NCBI GenBank assembly: GCA_001929475.1
Contig: LXFE01000322.1
Location: 1 to 59,743 of the forward strand
Direction of reading: 5' to 3'
DNA length: 59,743 bases
DNA from: Neolecta irregularis DAH-3
Taxonomy: Eukaryota > Ascomycota > Neolectomycetes > Neolectales > Neolectaceae
Under the pieces are notes generated by a model. That model saw nothing but the letters and a program-made list of their open reading frames with translations, searched no databases and was not told where the DNA came from. The translations under genes and the position numbers were made by a program. The number at the start of each line of letters is the position of its first letter. Positions within the stretch are counted from its first letter, which is position 1. Below, piece by piece: positions 1 to 13,400 of this stretch.

Positions 1-869
1 GAGGAAGAGGGGAGGAGGGAGCTTGAATGAGGAGTCCCGATAGTGACGTGTTAGGCGAAAATCCTCAGTTTAGTATTTCTTTACGACACGCGCATAGCTT
101 ACACTGTGCCAAACCCTTATTGAGGGGCAGGTTAGTTAAATAAAGAGATATTCATGCATTTTCTTTCGTTTCAACCTTGTTAAGCTATGTTTAATTAGTC
201 ACTGATGGTTTACATTCTAAAATCCTTAGGCTATGAGGTGTTTCACCCTCGTGAATCAATAAAGACATCATCGCCTGCTTGAAATATTACAGGTCAAATT
301 TAGCTTCAGTGACCATACGTTAAGCCTCGAACCTGAGCAAATAGCCTGATGAGACTTGCTCCGAAGCATTGATGTGCTTATTGAGGAGCTGTCGTTTTTC
401 CTGCCATATTGACTCGTCAAAGGGTGGTGAGATAAATCAACTTCCCATTCGAAGAACAAGTCTAGAAGTTGTGCGTTGTGAATTCAGTGTATCTTTTCCC
501 TAAATAGATGGTTAAGCCAATTCCTACCTGACCATATTCGATTTATTCGGCTCCGTTTGTAAGAGTTTAATACTTTGGCCCTATACCGAAAGAATGAGCC
601 GACAGTTTCTATTGGCCCTTTCTAGATGAGTCGGTTTGGTAAAGAGATTAAGACCAGGTCTCTCTTTCAGGGACATTGTCTCAAAAGCCAGATGTTAGGA
701 GGGGTCCACAAGAGGCTCAAGAGATCTTGCAAATCTTCAGCGAAAATCAACGATATACTGTCCCCGAAATACAAATAATTTTGACTTAAGTAACCCAAGA
801 AATTTCTTAATGTTCAATCTTTTCGAGAGTCGAAGCATATAGGTAATATGAAAACATGACACAAATATT
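1..869. other. Region without recognised gene (left edge)
   Basis: No reading frame here looks like a real protein. The only listed frame of any size (about 268-459, minus) has no recognisable domain. The segment may carry the 3' end of a gene lying outside the window and the 3' flank of the small minus-strand gene that stops at 870. Confidence 0.4.
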
Positions 870-1220
870 TTAATGCCGTCCTGTCTCCTCATCAAGAAGA
901 CGAATCTGGCTTCGTCTCGATTTTTTCGCCAGAAACAACGTTAAGTGTCTCAATGCAAAGAAGATAAGCAACGCTCCAATGGGAATAAGCCAAATCCACC
1001 AGACCAGTTTATTATTTAGGCCGAAAAGTTTTGCAACGACCCAATACTGCGAGAAAAGGATCATCAACGCTGTCACAAGGCTTGTTTTAGTGATGCTGGA
1101 TTGTTCTGCTCGTGGTTCATCATCTTTGAATATTAATAGAATATTGACTCAATTTTTATCGCTACCTTGATACTCCTCATGTGGAGCTGGGGTATCATTT
1201 CGAGTTCGTGAAAGTCGCAT
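870..1220 (-). CDS. Small two-TM membrane protein, unrecognised
   Basis: Not recognised. The C-terminal exon encodes two hydrophobic helices, one starting near TALMILFSQYWVV and one around WWIWLIPIGALLIFFAL, followed by a basic stretch (AKKSRRSQ) and the tail LLDEETGRH. Frame and splice signals allow a first exon starting at the ATG at 1220 (MRLSRTRNDTPAPHEEYQ) joined through an intron of about 43 nt at a GT...AAAG pair. This gives a protein of about 103 residues with an acidic soluble N-terminus and two membrane segments. The basic stretch after the second helix would face the cytosol by the positive-inside rule (inference). The spacer to RAV1, transcribed in the same direction, is about 225 bp. 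ER or organellar assembly factors of this size exist, but nothing here assigns it to one. Confidence 0.55.
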
Positions 1221-1445
1221 TGAAATTCAAGTTACGAAGATTGTTCGAGGTCAAAGTTGAGGTTGCCAGACTGTAGCGACTTATGACAAGTGCGTGTTGT
1301 ACGTGGTGTTACATTATTGGGATAGTCAGAAACTCCGCAGAGGTAAACCGAGAGCGGCTAGTAGTTTGAATATGTTTGGCGAAACTCATGCACTCTGAAA
1401 ATACCTATATAAGAAAAGTTAATCTTCTTGCAAGTCCTCGCCATC

Positions 1446-4400
1446 TTAAATTCCGAAAGCACTCATATCAGGTTCTTCGTAGACAGGAGCAGGCCTCAGT
1501 TTCTGTAGCGATCCCATAGCTGGAGGGTTGTGCGTTTCCCAGACTTGTTCTGGAGGCAAATCCGCGATAATCAAACTTCCCCTCCTAGTTAGGCCCTGCC
1601 CAGGCGTTCCACCAATTTCTTTGTTTATCACCATTTTAGATGTGAATTCCCAGTTCCTGACCAAATCTAAGCCGAGTATATCACATCCCATACGGTCATA
1701 TAAGCGTGACATATGTAATACATAGTCGAACTCAACTTTAGGGAGCACTGCTGATGCCCCTTTCAATGTTTGTAGCGACTTGTCGCGAAGCAATCTGTAC
1801 ATCACAACAAGAGCTGGATCATCTGCGAGAGTGTCCAAAGAGGTGCTGGGGTTCTCAATGTTGAGTAGTGTATGCAGTGGCGACTATTCATCAACACAGG
1901 ACATTCATTTTAACCCTTACAATAGTTGCTTGGACGGCTTTGTCTCGTTTCTTGAGAAACCAAAATGCCCAGACAGTTAACCAGCGGTTTCCTTCATGAA
2001 CTGCAGATGGAAGAACATGATTCATTATAAGATCTCGAAGGATAGGACTCTCGTCGCTATCATAGACTCTAGCAAGCGCAATTGCCAACTGATAGTCCTT
2101 CAATTGACGAATACAAACGTTGACAGCATCCTTCAGACTGCCAGCGAGGAGAAAGAAACTTGCCGCATATTCTATTCCATTAGACAGTTTAGAGCATATA
2201 TTGATATACCGAAGCGTCGCTTTCCCAACAGAACAAAGGCATTCTTCATGGCCGCAGTCTTCCATCTCTGCTCTTCGAAATTATTCGACAAAAATCTGAT
2301 CATCGCTCGTTGTTCCGGGTGCCACCCGGCTAAGCGCCAGAGACCCAGCAAAACAGTCTTCTTTTTCAGAGCCAAATAAAAGAGAGCACATCGAGTAGGG
2401 TCTTTAGGTTCCTCCTCAGTGTACTGATTTCGAGCGATTATTTCAGCTTGTTCCTTCAAGATATTATGTGATTGAACCCACATGTACATTCCAGTGCCTC
2501 GAGCATGTTTCCATAGAATTGGGGTTCCAAAACTACGATGAATTAGATCAATAATCATATCCTATAGTTTCAACGAAGGAGGGAAATCGAGAAATCACCT
2601 GCGATGAGCTTAGATTTGCCCACATAACATCACGGATTGACATTTCTTTATCCTTCGCCAGGAAGAACTGTCGGAAAAACATGAAATACCGAAGACCATA
2701 CTTATCCATACTCCGTTGGTGACGAACTGCCTAAAACCGTCAACGGGAGGGCTATCATATAGATCAACATTATCAATACAGTCAACAATAGCAGATAAAG
2801 CTGCTTGCTGTACTCCTGAAAGAGCCGGTAGCGGGATCTTCGTCAATTGGTTTAGTAATTCCTCAGCAACCTTTTCGTCAAATTCGACGGACGATTCAGG
2901 TTCATTCTCTGCGACGACGCTTTCAGAATTAATATCGAATAAGTTAGCGGTTTTGGCATTCGGCTAAATTTCAATTCAAGAAGAAATTTTTATTTTACGT
3001 CTGCCTGTTGCAGGAATTCGAATAACGGGATGCCCAGGAAGGTTTCCAATTCAACAGATTGATCGGTGAAATCCACATAAAACCTTAATTCCCGGCATAA
3101 CCGACATAATATCCTTTTAGCAACTTCAAGTTTGTCTTGTTGATTAGTATCGGCGTAATTTCCCAGTGAATACCACTAAGCAGCGCTTGCTGTAAAAACT
3201 GAGGATGATATACTGGTACAGGTCCATTAAGCCGAGCTGCATTCTCAAAAATGTCCGATGACAGAGATTGGTGTGTAGAAGTGTGAACAAGAGCTTCAAC
3301 CTCCATTGCTTCTTGCCGTCTTTCATAGACCATAAGGGCGCTTCCAATACCAACTACCAATCGTCCAGGATTCATCCAGATGGAATCAGATATCGGGATC
3401 GGTGAAATCTTTTGCAGATCAATTCGTCGAAAACAAATCCACGAAGGACTTATGGAGCTATACTCCAATCGCTTCTGACACAATAGAATTATCTGATGTT
3501 GAAAGCCAATAGAGAGGATTGATTGAGAATCCGGAGTACAAGTCCAATCTAAATCACGAATTTTCCCATAAGCGGAGAAAGACATTCGAAATTCTTTGAT
3601 CTCTGAGAATTGAGAAATTGTGTTGTCCCATATCGTGAGCTCTGTTGCAGAGAAGTCCACTATTCGTTAACCAAATCGGCAATACGAAAAACCTAATGCT
3701 GTCCTCTTGTGAGATGTCCCTTTGGCTAATGACGGTTGCTTTACTAGGGTATCAATTTCAGAAGTCCTGAGAAAGTCGGGTGAAGAATCATTGCCAATTG
3801 CGGCTGTCCAACAGATCATTTGTCCATCTTGCGAAATTGTCACAAGAACGTCTCTGCAGAACGTGTCGAGGGTATGCGATGCTCGAGTCTCTTTCCAACC
3901 CATTGGATCAACTGGAGCAACTAAATGTATATCAGAGATTCCAGGAAGCTGGAAATCTTTTGCGTATATGTCGCCGTTGTCGATATTGATTATCCAACAA
4001 ACACCAGAACCATTCTTGCGAAGTCCGAAGGCATGCAGCGTTTGATTTGTCTCGAGGTTTTCAGAAAAGGATATTAAGCATAAGAGGTCATCCAAAGTTG
4101 AATTGTCAATAGATTCCCATCGAACAACCTTTTCATCGTTTAATTTCCAAACGACGAGCTCTTGAGCGTGCAATGTAATCAAGTAATGTCCTGAAATAAT
4201 TAAACAAACCATAAAGGCACCATTACCATTCTTTGATATAACTGCATCCTTTACAGATGTCTCTGAGCAAACTCGAGCAGTTTGTTTAAATGAAGAAGCT
4301 TTAGATTTCCAGATAATATATTCCTTGTGTGACGCAAGTGAAAGTAATATTTTACCATTTGATGACCGGTAGAGTGCTCTTATTCGGTTTGAATGACTGT

Positions 4401-5895
4401 TGCTCCTACTTTGGACTGTTACAGAGTGAGGTTGATCTGGCGAATGAAATAACTGCACGATATTAAGGTCGGCAATGATGTACCCTCCAGATGTGGTTTG
4501 ACGTATGAACGATAAATCGAAATGTAAGTTTATGCTGTGTAGAAACTCACCAGTATTCTGAACGAGACCACTCAGCACCAGTGTCAACATAGGTATATCT
4601 TTATCATCTTGGTGGAAACCGGATAACGACCGCTCAACAATCCGCATGGCTCTCCCACGAGACAGGACTTTGGAACTCAATTCCTGGTAGTAAGCATTGG
4701 CTCGTTTCGGAATAATCTCTACTTCGATCCCCCAGACGATAATTTTGTCTCCCGATAGTGCTATGCATAGTTCAACCTCTCCTTCTGCTAATTCGATCAA
4801 TTTCTGCATATGAGTTTCTGGAGTCGCGAAATCCTTTGTTCCTCTGTGAGCGATATTCTGAATGGCCAAAAGTAAGTCCTTATGATCCACTATCACCATA
4901 GTTGGATATCCGTTAATGTTCGAGAAAGCAGATGATACGTCAATAGTGATCAGCAGACTGAGAATGTGCGAATCAAGAGGCTTTAATGGTGCCCATATGC
5001 GCACAATACCGTCCCGGCAATTTGTATAGAACACATTGTTGTAAGAACTGTAATCAGTATCATATACGCTGACCTACAAACGTATCGGTGTCAAGTGGAC
5101 TTCTCCATCTCATATATGTTACTGTGCCTGGATGTGTGAGATAGGTGTAATCAAAATCAACATCCTCGGAGCCCTGTCCCACATGACGTCTCCAAACTTT
5201 CACAAGTCGATCGAACTATCAGTAAGTACTCCATCAAAAGGTTACAAGGTACATAGCCATTTGATGCAACGAGGCATCTATCTGGTGAGAATGTGCAATG
5301 CCGAATTGGATGAGTTAGCCTTTGGTCAATTTTGTTCTTAGAAATCAAAGAATCACACTCAGTCACCCAGATAGGTTGATCAGGCGAGTCAACAGATATT
5401 AGACTCAACCCAAAATGACCTAGTAGAATTTCTTGACTTTGCCCGTAAGACAGGGAACGTATATCGTGATTCGGAAACTGGAGGGCAAAGGCTAGAGACC
5501 ACTGGATGTCATAATGCATCTCGTTGCTTAAGACAAACCTCGGGTTGTGCGTTTTCAAGATTTGATTCTGTTCGATTATATACCTTAACCGAGTCTCTTG
5601 AAGAAGCCGCAAGCTATAAAGCTTAGAATCTCGAGCTACCGCGGTCTGGTATACCTACACTCCCGTTCCTTGTATTAAAATCCAGAGCAACCACGTATTG
5701 GTCTGTGTCCAGTATTTGCAGTAGCCTCTCAGAACCTTCAAATAGCAAAATGGTCGTATTAGACGCTATAAACTAGACCGGTCAGTTTACAACTGCTATG
5801 CTATTGCGGATCACCAGAAATCGTCTATTCCCCCACAACCCTGTGCAAATAGCCTGGGGCTCCAGATTTGATGTAGAAAATATGGACGAAGGCAT
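1446..5895 (-). CDS. RAV1: RAVE complex subunit 1 (Rav1/DmX-like)
   Basis: Rav1 is the large scaffold of the RAVE complex, which promotes V1-V0 reassembly of the vacuolar ATPase. The N-terminal part is a WD40-type propeller (for example NNVFYTNCRDGIVRIWAP near 5030). The second half carries the conserved Rav1p_C region: DLDWTCTPDSQSILSIGFQ near 3540, TNLKFYVDFTDQSVELETFL near 3050, the helical segment with FYLALKKKTVLLGLWRLAGW near 2370, and the typical end EEPDMSAFGI. The best start is the ATG at 5895 (MPSSIFSTSNLEPQ), joined by a 42-nt intron (5773-5814) to the segment FIASNTTILLFEGSERLLQ. At least five more introns of 34-43 nt restore the frame. The join near 5650 is ambiguous: either a 37-nt intron that removes a likely beta strand, or an indel. 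It diverges from SFI1 across about 330 bp. Confidence 0.9.
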
Positions 5896-6224
5896 TCAAG
5901 TTGTCTTGATGAATATGGGTGTATCATGAAACGTGCATTTGACTAAAACGCGATGGCCCATGAATGTGGATAACCACCAGCATAAATTCCGTTTATAATA
6001 CAGATGAAGAATTCAATTGCTATAATCTGAGATAAAATGGTGCTCTTCATGTATATATGATGCTACAAATATTTAAAGTTACTATGTCGTATCTGTTATG
6101 AATTCGCGCCTCGAATGTCGCATGCTCCTCTGTCGAATTGACTCGGTTTCTTACATCCAGCACATTATTACTCAGGTTTTAATTGGTTCTCCGATAATTT
6201 ATGCCTTATTCTGCGGCTCTCTGA
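5896..6224. promoter_or_regulatory. Shared promoter region RAV1 / SFI1
   Basis: Divergent spacer of about 330 bp between the RAV1 and SFI1 starts. It is AT-rich with several T/A runs around 6040-6080. I see no specific operator. A short in-frame extension exists upstream of the SFI1 ATG, but it does not look coding. Confidence 0.4.
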
Positions 6225-8879
6225 ATGGAAAATTTAACGCCTTCTCTTCCTTCCCGCGCAACCTATTTCGCCGCAAGCAATGCTTCTCCTGGAAAGTTGC
6301 CGTCTTACGACCTCAGAAGTTTGTATGAGCATAGACAACAAGTTCACAAGATAGACCTAGACGTGTTGAGAGATATTATCCACCGAGCGTCGCTGTCTCC
6401 GGATGGCGATTCGTTCCTTTCGGTGTTTAGGGCTTATGATACCGTTTTGAAGGAACGGTCAATCGACCCCTCGCAAGATCGGCTGTATTTCAAAATCCTG
6501 TTAAAGCTCGCTCGAATAAAAGGTGGCTCGTGGTATGAAAAACTGCAGCTGGTCCTCGGGGTATAAAGCTGTATCATCGTCTGTTAATTGCAAGACTTTA
6601 GGAGTGACCGAAGAAGATATTACAGCAACAATTACTTCACAACGAACACCTCCATCCCCACTCCAGCACCACAGAGTTCGCAGAGTGCTTTTTAAAGATC
6701 TCCCGAGCCAGTCCCGATCTATATCTCGACTAGATCAAGTAGTGGATAACCCGTTTCCTACGCCACCAAGCACATGCGCGCTGTCGAGCAGTAAACCTGC
6801 ACCGCCTCCCCTTCCTGATCCTCCAACTTCACCCGATTTGAACTTGCCATTAATCAGATATTATCTCTCCGCATGGCGATTGAAAACTACTCACCGGGTC
6901 CATCTCCATCGTCAGCAATACACCTATGCCATCGAACGGGACCATCGAGCACTGCTTGCAGAAGCATTCGTAAGCTGGCGTGAAAAATCAAAGTTTTTCC
7001 GCTTATTACAAAAACGAGCAAGCAAGGCCCGGTCAATAATCATCGTCGAGAAAAGCCTTTCAAAATGGAGATCTAGATATAATAATCGGTCTCAAGATCA
7101 TCGCGACTTGGCAGATTACTTCAACTCAATTTTTCTATTAAGATCGTGTCTAAAGAAATGGAGATACCGAATCTCCAACGACACTCACAAAGGGAAACTC
7201 TTTCTCCTGGATCTGATGCTGCAGAAATGGAAATGCAAATATACCCGAATCAAGAAGCTTGAATGCCAAGCTGAAGCATTATACAGACGTTATCTCCTTG
7301 CATTGTCATGGAAAGATTGGTTTTTTAAGACTTGTCAAACTAGAGCAACGATTTATTATAATCTTAAACTGGCTGGGAAAGCGGTGATCGTTTGGATAAA
7401 CTGGACACGCGAAGCAAAGATACTGGAAATACGAGCAGATAGAGTTTATCGAGAGAATATCAAACGGGATTATCTGAATATCTGGATAAAAAAACTTCGT
7501 GTTCTCCAAGATATGAAGATGCGAGCATCTATGTATCATGAAGCAAAAGTGATAAGATACGCGCTTGATAATTGGAAAAGAGACACCAAGTTGCGAAAAG
7601 CTGCGACTGGATATCGACAAAAAATTGACGAAAAGTTGATCCAAGATTGTTTCGTAATTTGGCTTTGGCAACTGTATATCCGGATTCATGACTTTTTGAA
7701 TAACATACAGACGAGAGAACCAGAAAGGAAGCGAGTTTCACCGAAATGTTTTAATATCGAAATATCTGATAGCCTGGGAACGACAAGCTAGATTAAAACA
7801 AGTCACTAGAGAAGTCGAAAGTAATATCACATTTCGACTTTTCCATTTTTGGATTACCCAAGAACGAGCAGTTTTACTTGGTCGAGTTCGTGACTGTCGA
7901 CTTGTGCGCGATGCACTAGCTGTCTGGAGAAATCGGTATCAAAATATCCGAGATACACTCTATGTTGTAGAAAAAACAGTGATCCTGAACACTGAATTCC
8001 GAGTTCAGAAGAAGACATTTAAGAATTGGAAAGACAGATTACGGAAATCAAGGGAAACAGAATGTTTTGCAAATGTAAGTTTTTTCCTAATAAAAATGTT
8101 AATCTTGAGAAAATATATCAAAGGTCAATACTAATGAACGCTCTGTCACTATGGAAAACGGGGATTGAAGTCGTGAGAAAGTTGGAATGCGAAGGGGAAC
8201 GCGCATGCAACCTTTTCCTTTTTCGAAATGCACTAAAGACTTGGAAACAAGCGAAACAAAGATCAATCAAACGGAGTAAAGAGGCCAGAAAAATGCTTGC
8301 TAGGAAGCATCACCAAAGGCGCACGCAAAGTTTGATTATGGAACTCTGGATGTCGCGATTATCAAAGATTCGATACTTGGAAGCACAGGCCGATCATGCA
8401 AAAACTCTGTTTGATGAATCAGTTACAAGAATCTTCTTATCAGGGTGGAGGAGTTCATTTCAAACATATCGCGGGCTTGAGAATATGGCTCGAAAGATCT
8501 ACGAGGAACAGTTACTCAGGTTGAATATCTAAAATTCAAGGTTAATTTGTCCAGAGCAAGTGTGTCTTCGTGGATTGACAACCTGAATTACTGCACAGAA
8601 ATAGCTGCAATAGCAGATATGACATTCTCCGCCAAACTCTACGATATCCAGGTAAAATGTCTAAGAATTTGGAGAAGGAATATGTTTCGGTTTAAAGGAT
8701 TGGATGTTCAGGCGGAGCTAATGTTACGACAATGCCAAGGACGATTAATTCGACTCGCTTTTCGTGGATGGGCTCGAAAAGTGAGAGAAGGAAAGACGGG
8801 AAACAGTCAAGAGAACATTCATGGACTGGTAACTCCTACCAGGCCTATTCGTTCATGGAGATTGGGGAGAAGTCGATGA
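6225..8879 (+). CDS. SFI1: Sfi1-like centrin-binding spindle pole body protein
   Basis: Sfi1 proteins form long helices that bind centrin (Cdc31) in the half-bridge of the spindle pole body. The protein starts at 6225 (MENLTPSLPSRATYF), has a short N-terminal domain (YFKILLKLARIKGGSWYEK), then at least 14 degenerate repeats of about 30-35 residues with the Sfi1 signature of a Trp plus basic residues (for example SKWRSRY, LKKWRYR, AWERQ, VWRNRY, NWKDRLRK, LWKTG, TWKQAK). The gene is broken across frames, but short introns fix this: about 34 nt after 6560, 37 nt around 7670-7710 (GTATAT...ACAG, restoring RENQKGSEFHRNVL), 35 nt after 8073, and 35 nt at 8520. The repeat pattern, not overall identity, supports the call. 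The 3' end faces CRC1 across about 130 bp. Confidence 0.87.
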
Positions 8880-9012
8880 TTATAATGTACTAGTAGAATT
8901 GGGTTTGGCGTACGGAAGGATGTGTGTATTTGACCCGTGAGCACTATCTATTCTAATTTCAATAGTACGTATTTATCTAGGGCTCAAAAGGTCGAGTCCT
9001 GATACGATTAGC

Positions 9013-10092
9013 TTAATTCAATATGAAGAGAAGTACCAAAAATTGTTTCGTCAGCTCCACGCCCAAAAATGTAGCAGCATTAGCGGGATAGGCTCTCAGT
9101 AATGCGGGACCCAAACCGGGAAAGAAAGCTTTTACGCCGCCTCTCGCATAAATATTCGAACAAACCTTAACTATAGAGGATTCAGTTCCACTCTGGAGTT
9201 GTGATTTGATAGTGTCAAGAGGAAACACGCATAGCCACATGGCCATACCAGCTGTTCCACCGGCAGCGATGATTGCCGGAACCGATAAATCTCCTTTTGA
9301 TCCGTCCGCGGACACGGGTGTGAGTTTTTCCTTGACTACTTCGTAGGCTGCGAAATAGGCTGCAGAACCGGGACCATCTCGAGCGAGAGTAGCAAAGCTC
9401 CCTCTGAAGACTGTGGTCAGTATTGTAGATGGGGGATTGGCGGTACTTGATCGCAATCCACCTTCTCTGTATAGCTGTCTTAAGACATCGTAGGTGCCAT
9501 TGTACTTCTTCTCTGCCGACTGGCCCTGGATTTGCAGAAGAACCTTGACCCGTTCGAATGGAGCGGTGAGAATGGTTGTTGGAATTGCGCTGAAGAAGCC
9601 TGCAGCGGCCATCTGGGGAATTGTAAATCCTGATTCGGGGACAGAGGATGTTCGGCGCACAAGACCTTTACCGACATCGTAGCCCTATAAACTCAGTGGT
9701 CATAATTGCAAAGAGGAGGATGAACCCAGAAGGAAACGGCAAAGATGGGAGTGACTCCGAGTAAAGGCGGAGTAACACCGGCATACAAACCCTGCTCGGA
9801 TCAACTTGGAGCCGTGAATTTTCTCAGACACACCCGTAAACCATTACGCGACATAGTTTTGCTAACCGCATCCATTGTTCCCTTATATACGCCTTTCTCT
9901 GCGGTTTGAAGCCGGACTTTAATCAGATCAAATGGCTAGCGGGTATGAATGGAAGCACAGGCGCAGGATCTATACATGGCCCACGATAACAGAACAAATT
10001 CCACCGACACCTCCAGCCAGGAAAGACTTGAGACCCGAAAATGCAGGAACAAGAGCATTGACGTCTGATATGTCTGTGAGAGCATTATCCAT
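9013..10092 (-). CDS. CRC1: Mitochondrial carnitine/acylcarnitine carrier
   Basis: A mitochondrial inner-membrane carrier of about 306 residues, likely exchanging acylcarnitine for carnitine so that acetyl or acyl units enter the matrix. Three carrier signatures are visible: HPFDLIKVRLQT, TAPFERVKVLLQ and FPLDTIKSQLQ. Subfamily-specific segments match Crc1: GVTPPLLGVTPIFAVSFWGY, QMAAAGFFSAIPTT, RGSFATLARDGPGSA, and GLGPALLRAYPANAATFLG. The start at 10092 gives MDNALTDISDVNALVPAFSG. Four introns (40, 42, 41 and 36 nt) are needed. The 36-nt one (around 9415-9450) is in frame, so the unspliced frame is also open; removing it gives the expected GGLRSIFRGS. Total length is a multiple of three after splicing. 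Confidence 0.93.
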
Positions 10093-10407
10093 ATCGCCTA
10101 TAGAGGACTTTGGAGGGATTGCGGATCAGAGTTCTGGTGTTGCACCTGGCAATCTATTATTCTACATTGCGATACCGGCGATATATTCCGTTTAGCCAAG
10201 GATTTGCATGTGTATTTTTGATACTCTGCGTATTAACAGACCAAACCCGGTTCCCTCCTATATTGGGCCCTCGATCCTCCCTGCGCCGCCTTACACCCGC
10301 CTCTGCTCCTTTTCCTTGGGTCGCCTTTTTTCTATTCGGTTCTGCTTTTTTCCAAAGAAGCAAACCGCCTGCCGGGTCCTGTTGGGCCAGATAATATCGC
10401 TGCAGCA
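10093..10407. promoter_or_regulatory. Shared promoter region CRC1 / kinesin
   Basis: Divergent spacer of about 315 bp. It contains pyrimidine-rich stretches around 10250-10350 upstream of the kinesin start, as is common in fungal promoters. I found no clear TATA box or named operator. Confidence 0.35.
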
Positions 10408-13400
10408 ATGAGGTAACCGCCTTTGCATCCGTAGTCTGACACTGCGCAAAGCGCTTCAACGTCAATCAAAGTCATATGTCGCTTCAGACCCCCAAACTCT
10501 GTCGAAAAAGCACAAAATAGCCACCAGGTTGTCGAATTTGAAGGCGATGATATTGTGAAGCTAAACGTATGCTCCTTTCTTTTCATCGATTGCATCATGG
10601 GCTCATTCGTTGCAGTCAGACGGGGTTTCTGGGTCATTTACCTTTGACAGGGTTTTTGGCACTGAGACCAAGCAAAAAGATATCTTTGAATACTCGATTC
10701 GCTCAACTGTTGACGGTTCAAAAGCTTGTTCCACCGTGTCTGACTTTAGACATTATGAATGGATATAACGGTACTGTCTTCGCCTATGGACAAACAGGCT
10801 CGGGCAAAACTTTTACGATGATGGTTCTCCATCTCTCTACAACTATCATGCTCATTGGAAAAGGGCGCCGATATCGACAATCCGGAACTGCGAGGTGTGA
10901 TCCCGCGCATTGTGGAACAAATATTTGAATCTATTGAAAATTCCCCTAGTTCCATCATTTACAATATTCGAGTGTCCTATATGGAAATATACATGGAAAA
11001 AATCCGAGATCTTCTCAATCGTATGTGATACATTTTTCATTAATCTGAGACATCGCAGCGAATAACGACAACCTACCAATTCACGAAGAAAAGAATAAAG
11101 GCGTCTATGTCAAGGGCTTGTCAACGGTCTTTGTCTCGTCGATCCCTGAAGTTTATGAATATATCAAACAGGGAAGCAATGCCAGAGCCGTATCCGCCAC
11201 TAGTGAGGTCTCATTACAGGGATGGATCTGATTACCTAGATATGAACTTGGAGAGTTCACGCTCACATTCAATATTTTGCCTTTCAATCGATCAAAAGAA
11301 TGCTGATACAGGAAGTTGTAAAACAGGTCAACTGTTTTTGGTAGATCTTGCTGGATCAGAGAAAGTTGGAAAGACAGGTGCGACCGGACAAACCCTCGAA
11401 GAAGCAAAGAAGATCAACAAGTCACTTTCCGCGCTCGGGATGGTTATCAATGCTTTGACCGATGGAAAGGTAGTGACGAGAGAGACCTCGGATTGCTGAT
11501 TTTGTAGTCATCCCATGTTCCGTACAGAGATTCCAAGCTAACTCGAATTCTCCAAGAATCTCTTGGCGGGAACTCTCGGACGACTCTGATTATCAATTGT
11601 TCGCCAATGTCCTTCAACGACCAAGAAACCTTGTCAACCCTCCGCTTCGGCACACGCGCAAAGAGCATCAAGAACAAAGCTAAAGTCAATGTCGAACTTT
11701 CACCGGCAGAACTCAAAGCGCTACTCAAAAAATCAAAACTCGAAGCAATTACATTTCAGGAATACATCTTTGCACTCGAAGGAGAAGTTGTCATATGGAG
11801 AAATGGAGAAGCTGTGCCTAGGGACAAATGGGTTTCAATGGAGAATCGCCAAGCCGTTATTACCCGGCCGGGAACTCCAGGTTCGAGGATGTTTGATATA
11901 GCACGAGAAGTTGCTACTCCCAGCCCCACACAAGTGAGGTCCTCGACTCCAGCTTTCAGCGACAAACTAGAGAAAGACGAACGAGATGAATTTCTCAGAA
12001 GAGAAAACGAATTGCAAGATCAGGTCGCTGAAAAAGAATCACTTCTCGCCGCTCAAGAAAAGATGGTTGCGCAGATGAAAGAAGAACTTGGCTTCCTCAA
12101 GGTCCATGACTCCAAATCCAACAAGGAGAATGAAAAACTCGGTACAGAGATCAACGAACTTCGATTACAATTAGAAAAGATCTCGTTTGAGAGTAGAGAA
12201 GCAAATATCACTATCGACGGGCTTAAAGAAGCCAATACTGAACTCGCTGCTGAACTCGAAGAAATCAAACGAGCTCTTTTGGATGCTAAGATCTCACAGC
12301 GAGAAGCAATTCTTGACGAAAAAGAGAAGAAAAAGGCAGAAAAGATTGCTCAGATGATGGCAAGTTTCGACTTATGTGGAATCAGCGATAAAGATCAACA
12401 AACCCGGCTCGCTCTGGAGAAACTAGAATCTTTAGAGAAGGATCCATCTAAACTCACAACAGAAGATCTTTCAGGCTTGAGATTAAACCTTAATGGAGCG
12501 CAAGTTGTCATTCAACAGGCCGAACAAGCGCTCAAGGATCGAACTGCCGAAACTGAATGTATGAAGCAACGCAAACAGGAGCTTGAGACGAGAGTCAAGG
12601 CCGTTGAAGCCGATTACCAAGCATTGCTGGAACAAACTATAGCAGGAGTGACTGGAGTTGCTGTTGACTCTCTGCAGAGCAAACTCGAAGACACCTACAA
12701 CGCACGGCAGGAATCAGAGAATGACGAGATGGTAAAGTTGAAGACAGATTTAGCTTTATCCTATGAGGAGAACAAAAAGCTGAGAGCTACTGTCGAAGAT
12801 TTCCATCGCTCGTCGAGTTCTCTAAAGGTATATTCTTCCCTTGTTGCGATATATATTGACTTGTAGACGCGGGGTGACCATGTTGCTCAACAACTTGCCG
12901 ATTTTGAAGTCATGAAAAAATCATTGATGCGGGATCTTCAAAATCGATGTGAAAGGGTATACTCATATATACATTATTTCGTGCTCATTGGAGGTCGTTG
13001 AACTTGAGATTTCCCTTGATGAAACAAGGGAACAGTACAATAACGTCCTTCGAAGTAGCAATAACCGCGCCCAACAGAAGAAGATGGCTTTCCTGGAAAG
13101 AAACCTTGAACAACTGACAAATGTACAAAGACAAGTATTGATGATCTTCACCAATAATCACTGCTCATACTGTCCAGCTTGTCGAACAAAACTCGTCACT
13201 CAAAAAAGAAGTCGCAATTGCAGAGCGAAAGCTTCTAGCTCGAAACGAAAGAATTCTGTCTTTAGAACACCTACTCCAAGATTCACAAGATAAATTAACA
13301 CAACAAAGCCATAAGTTTGAGGCTCAACTCCAAACTGTTAGAGAAAGATTAGAACAAGCTAGAAGTATATCATTCTCTTGGCCTGAATATCATTTTTATT

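Noticed and set aside
3060..3130. Apparent frame break in RAV1 near 3090
   Set aside because: A 43-nt intron from within the Lys codon of TNLK to FYVDFTDQ gives a clean, homologous join.
7725..7800. Apparent frameshift in SFI1
   Set aside because: A 37-nt GT-AG intron slightly upstream (about 7674-7710) restores the frame and the Sfi1 repeat pattern, so no sequence error is needed.
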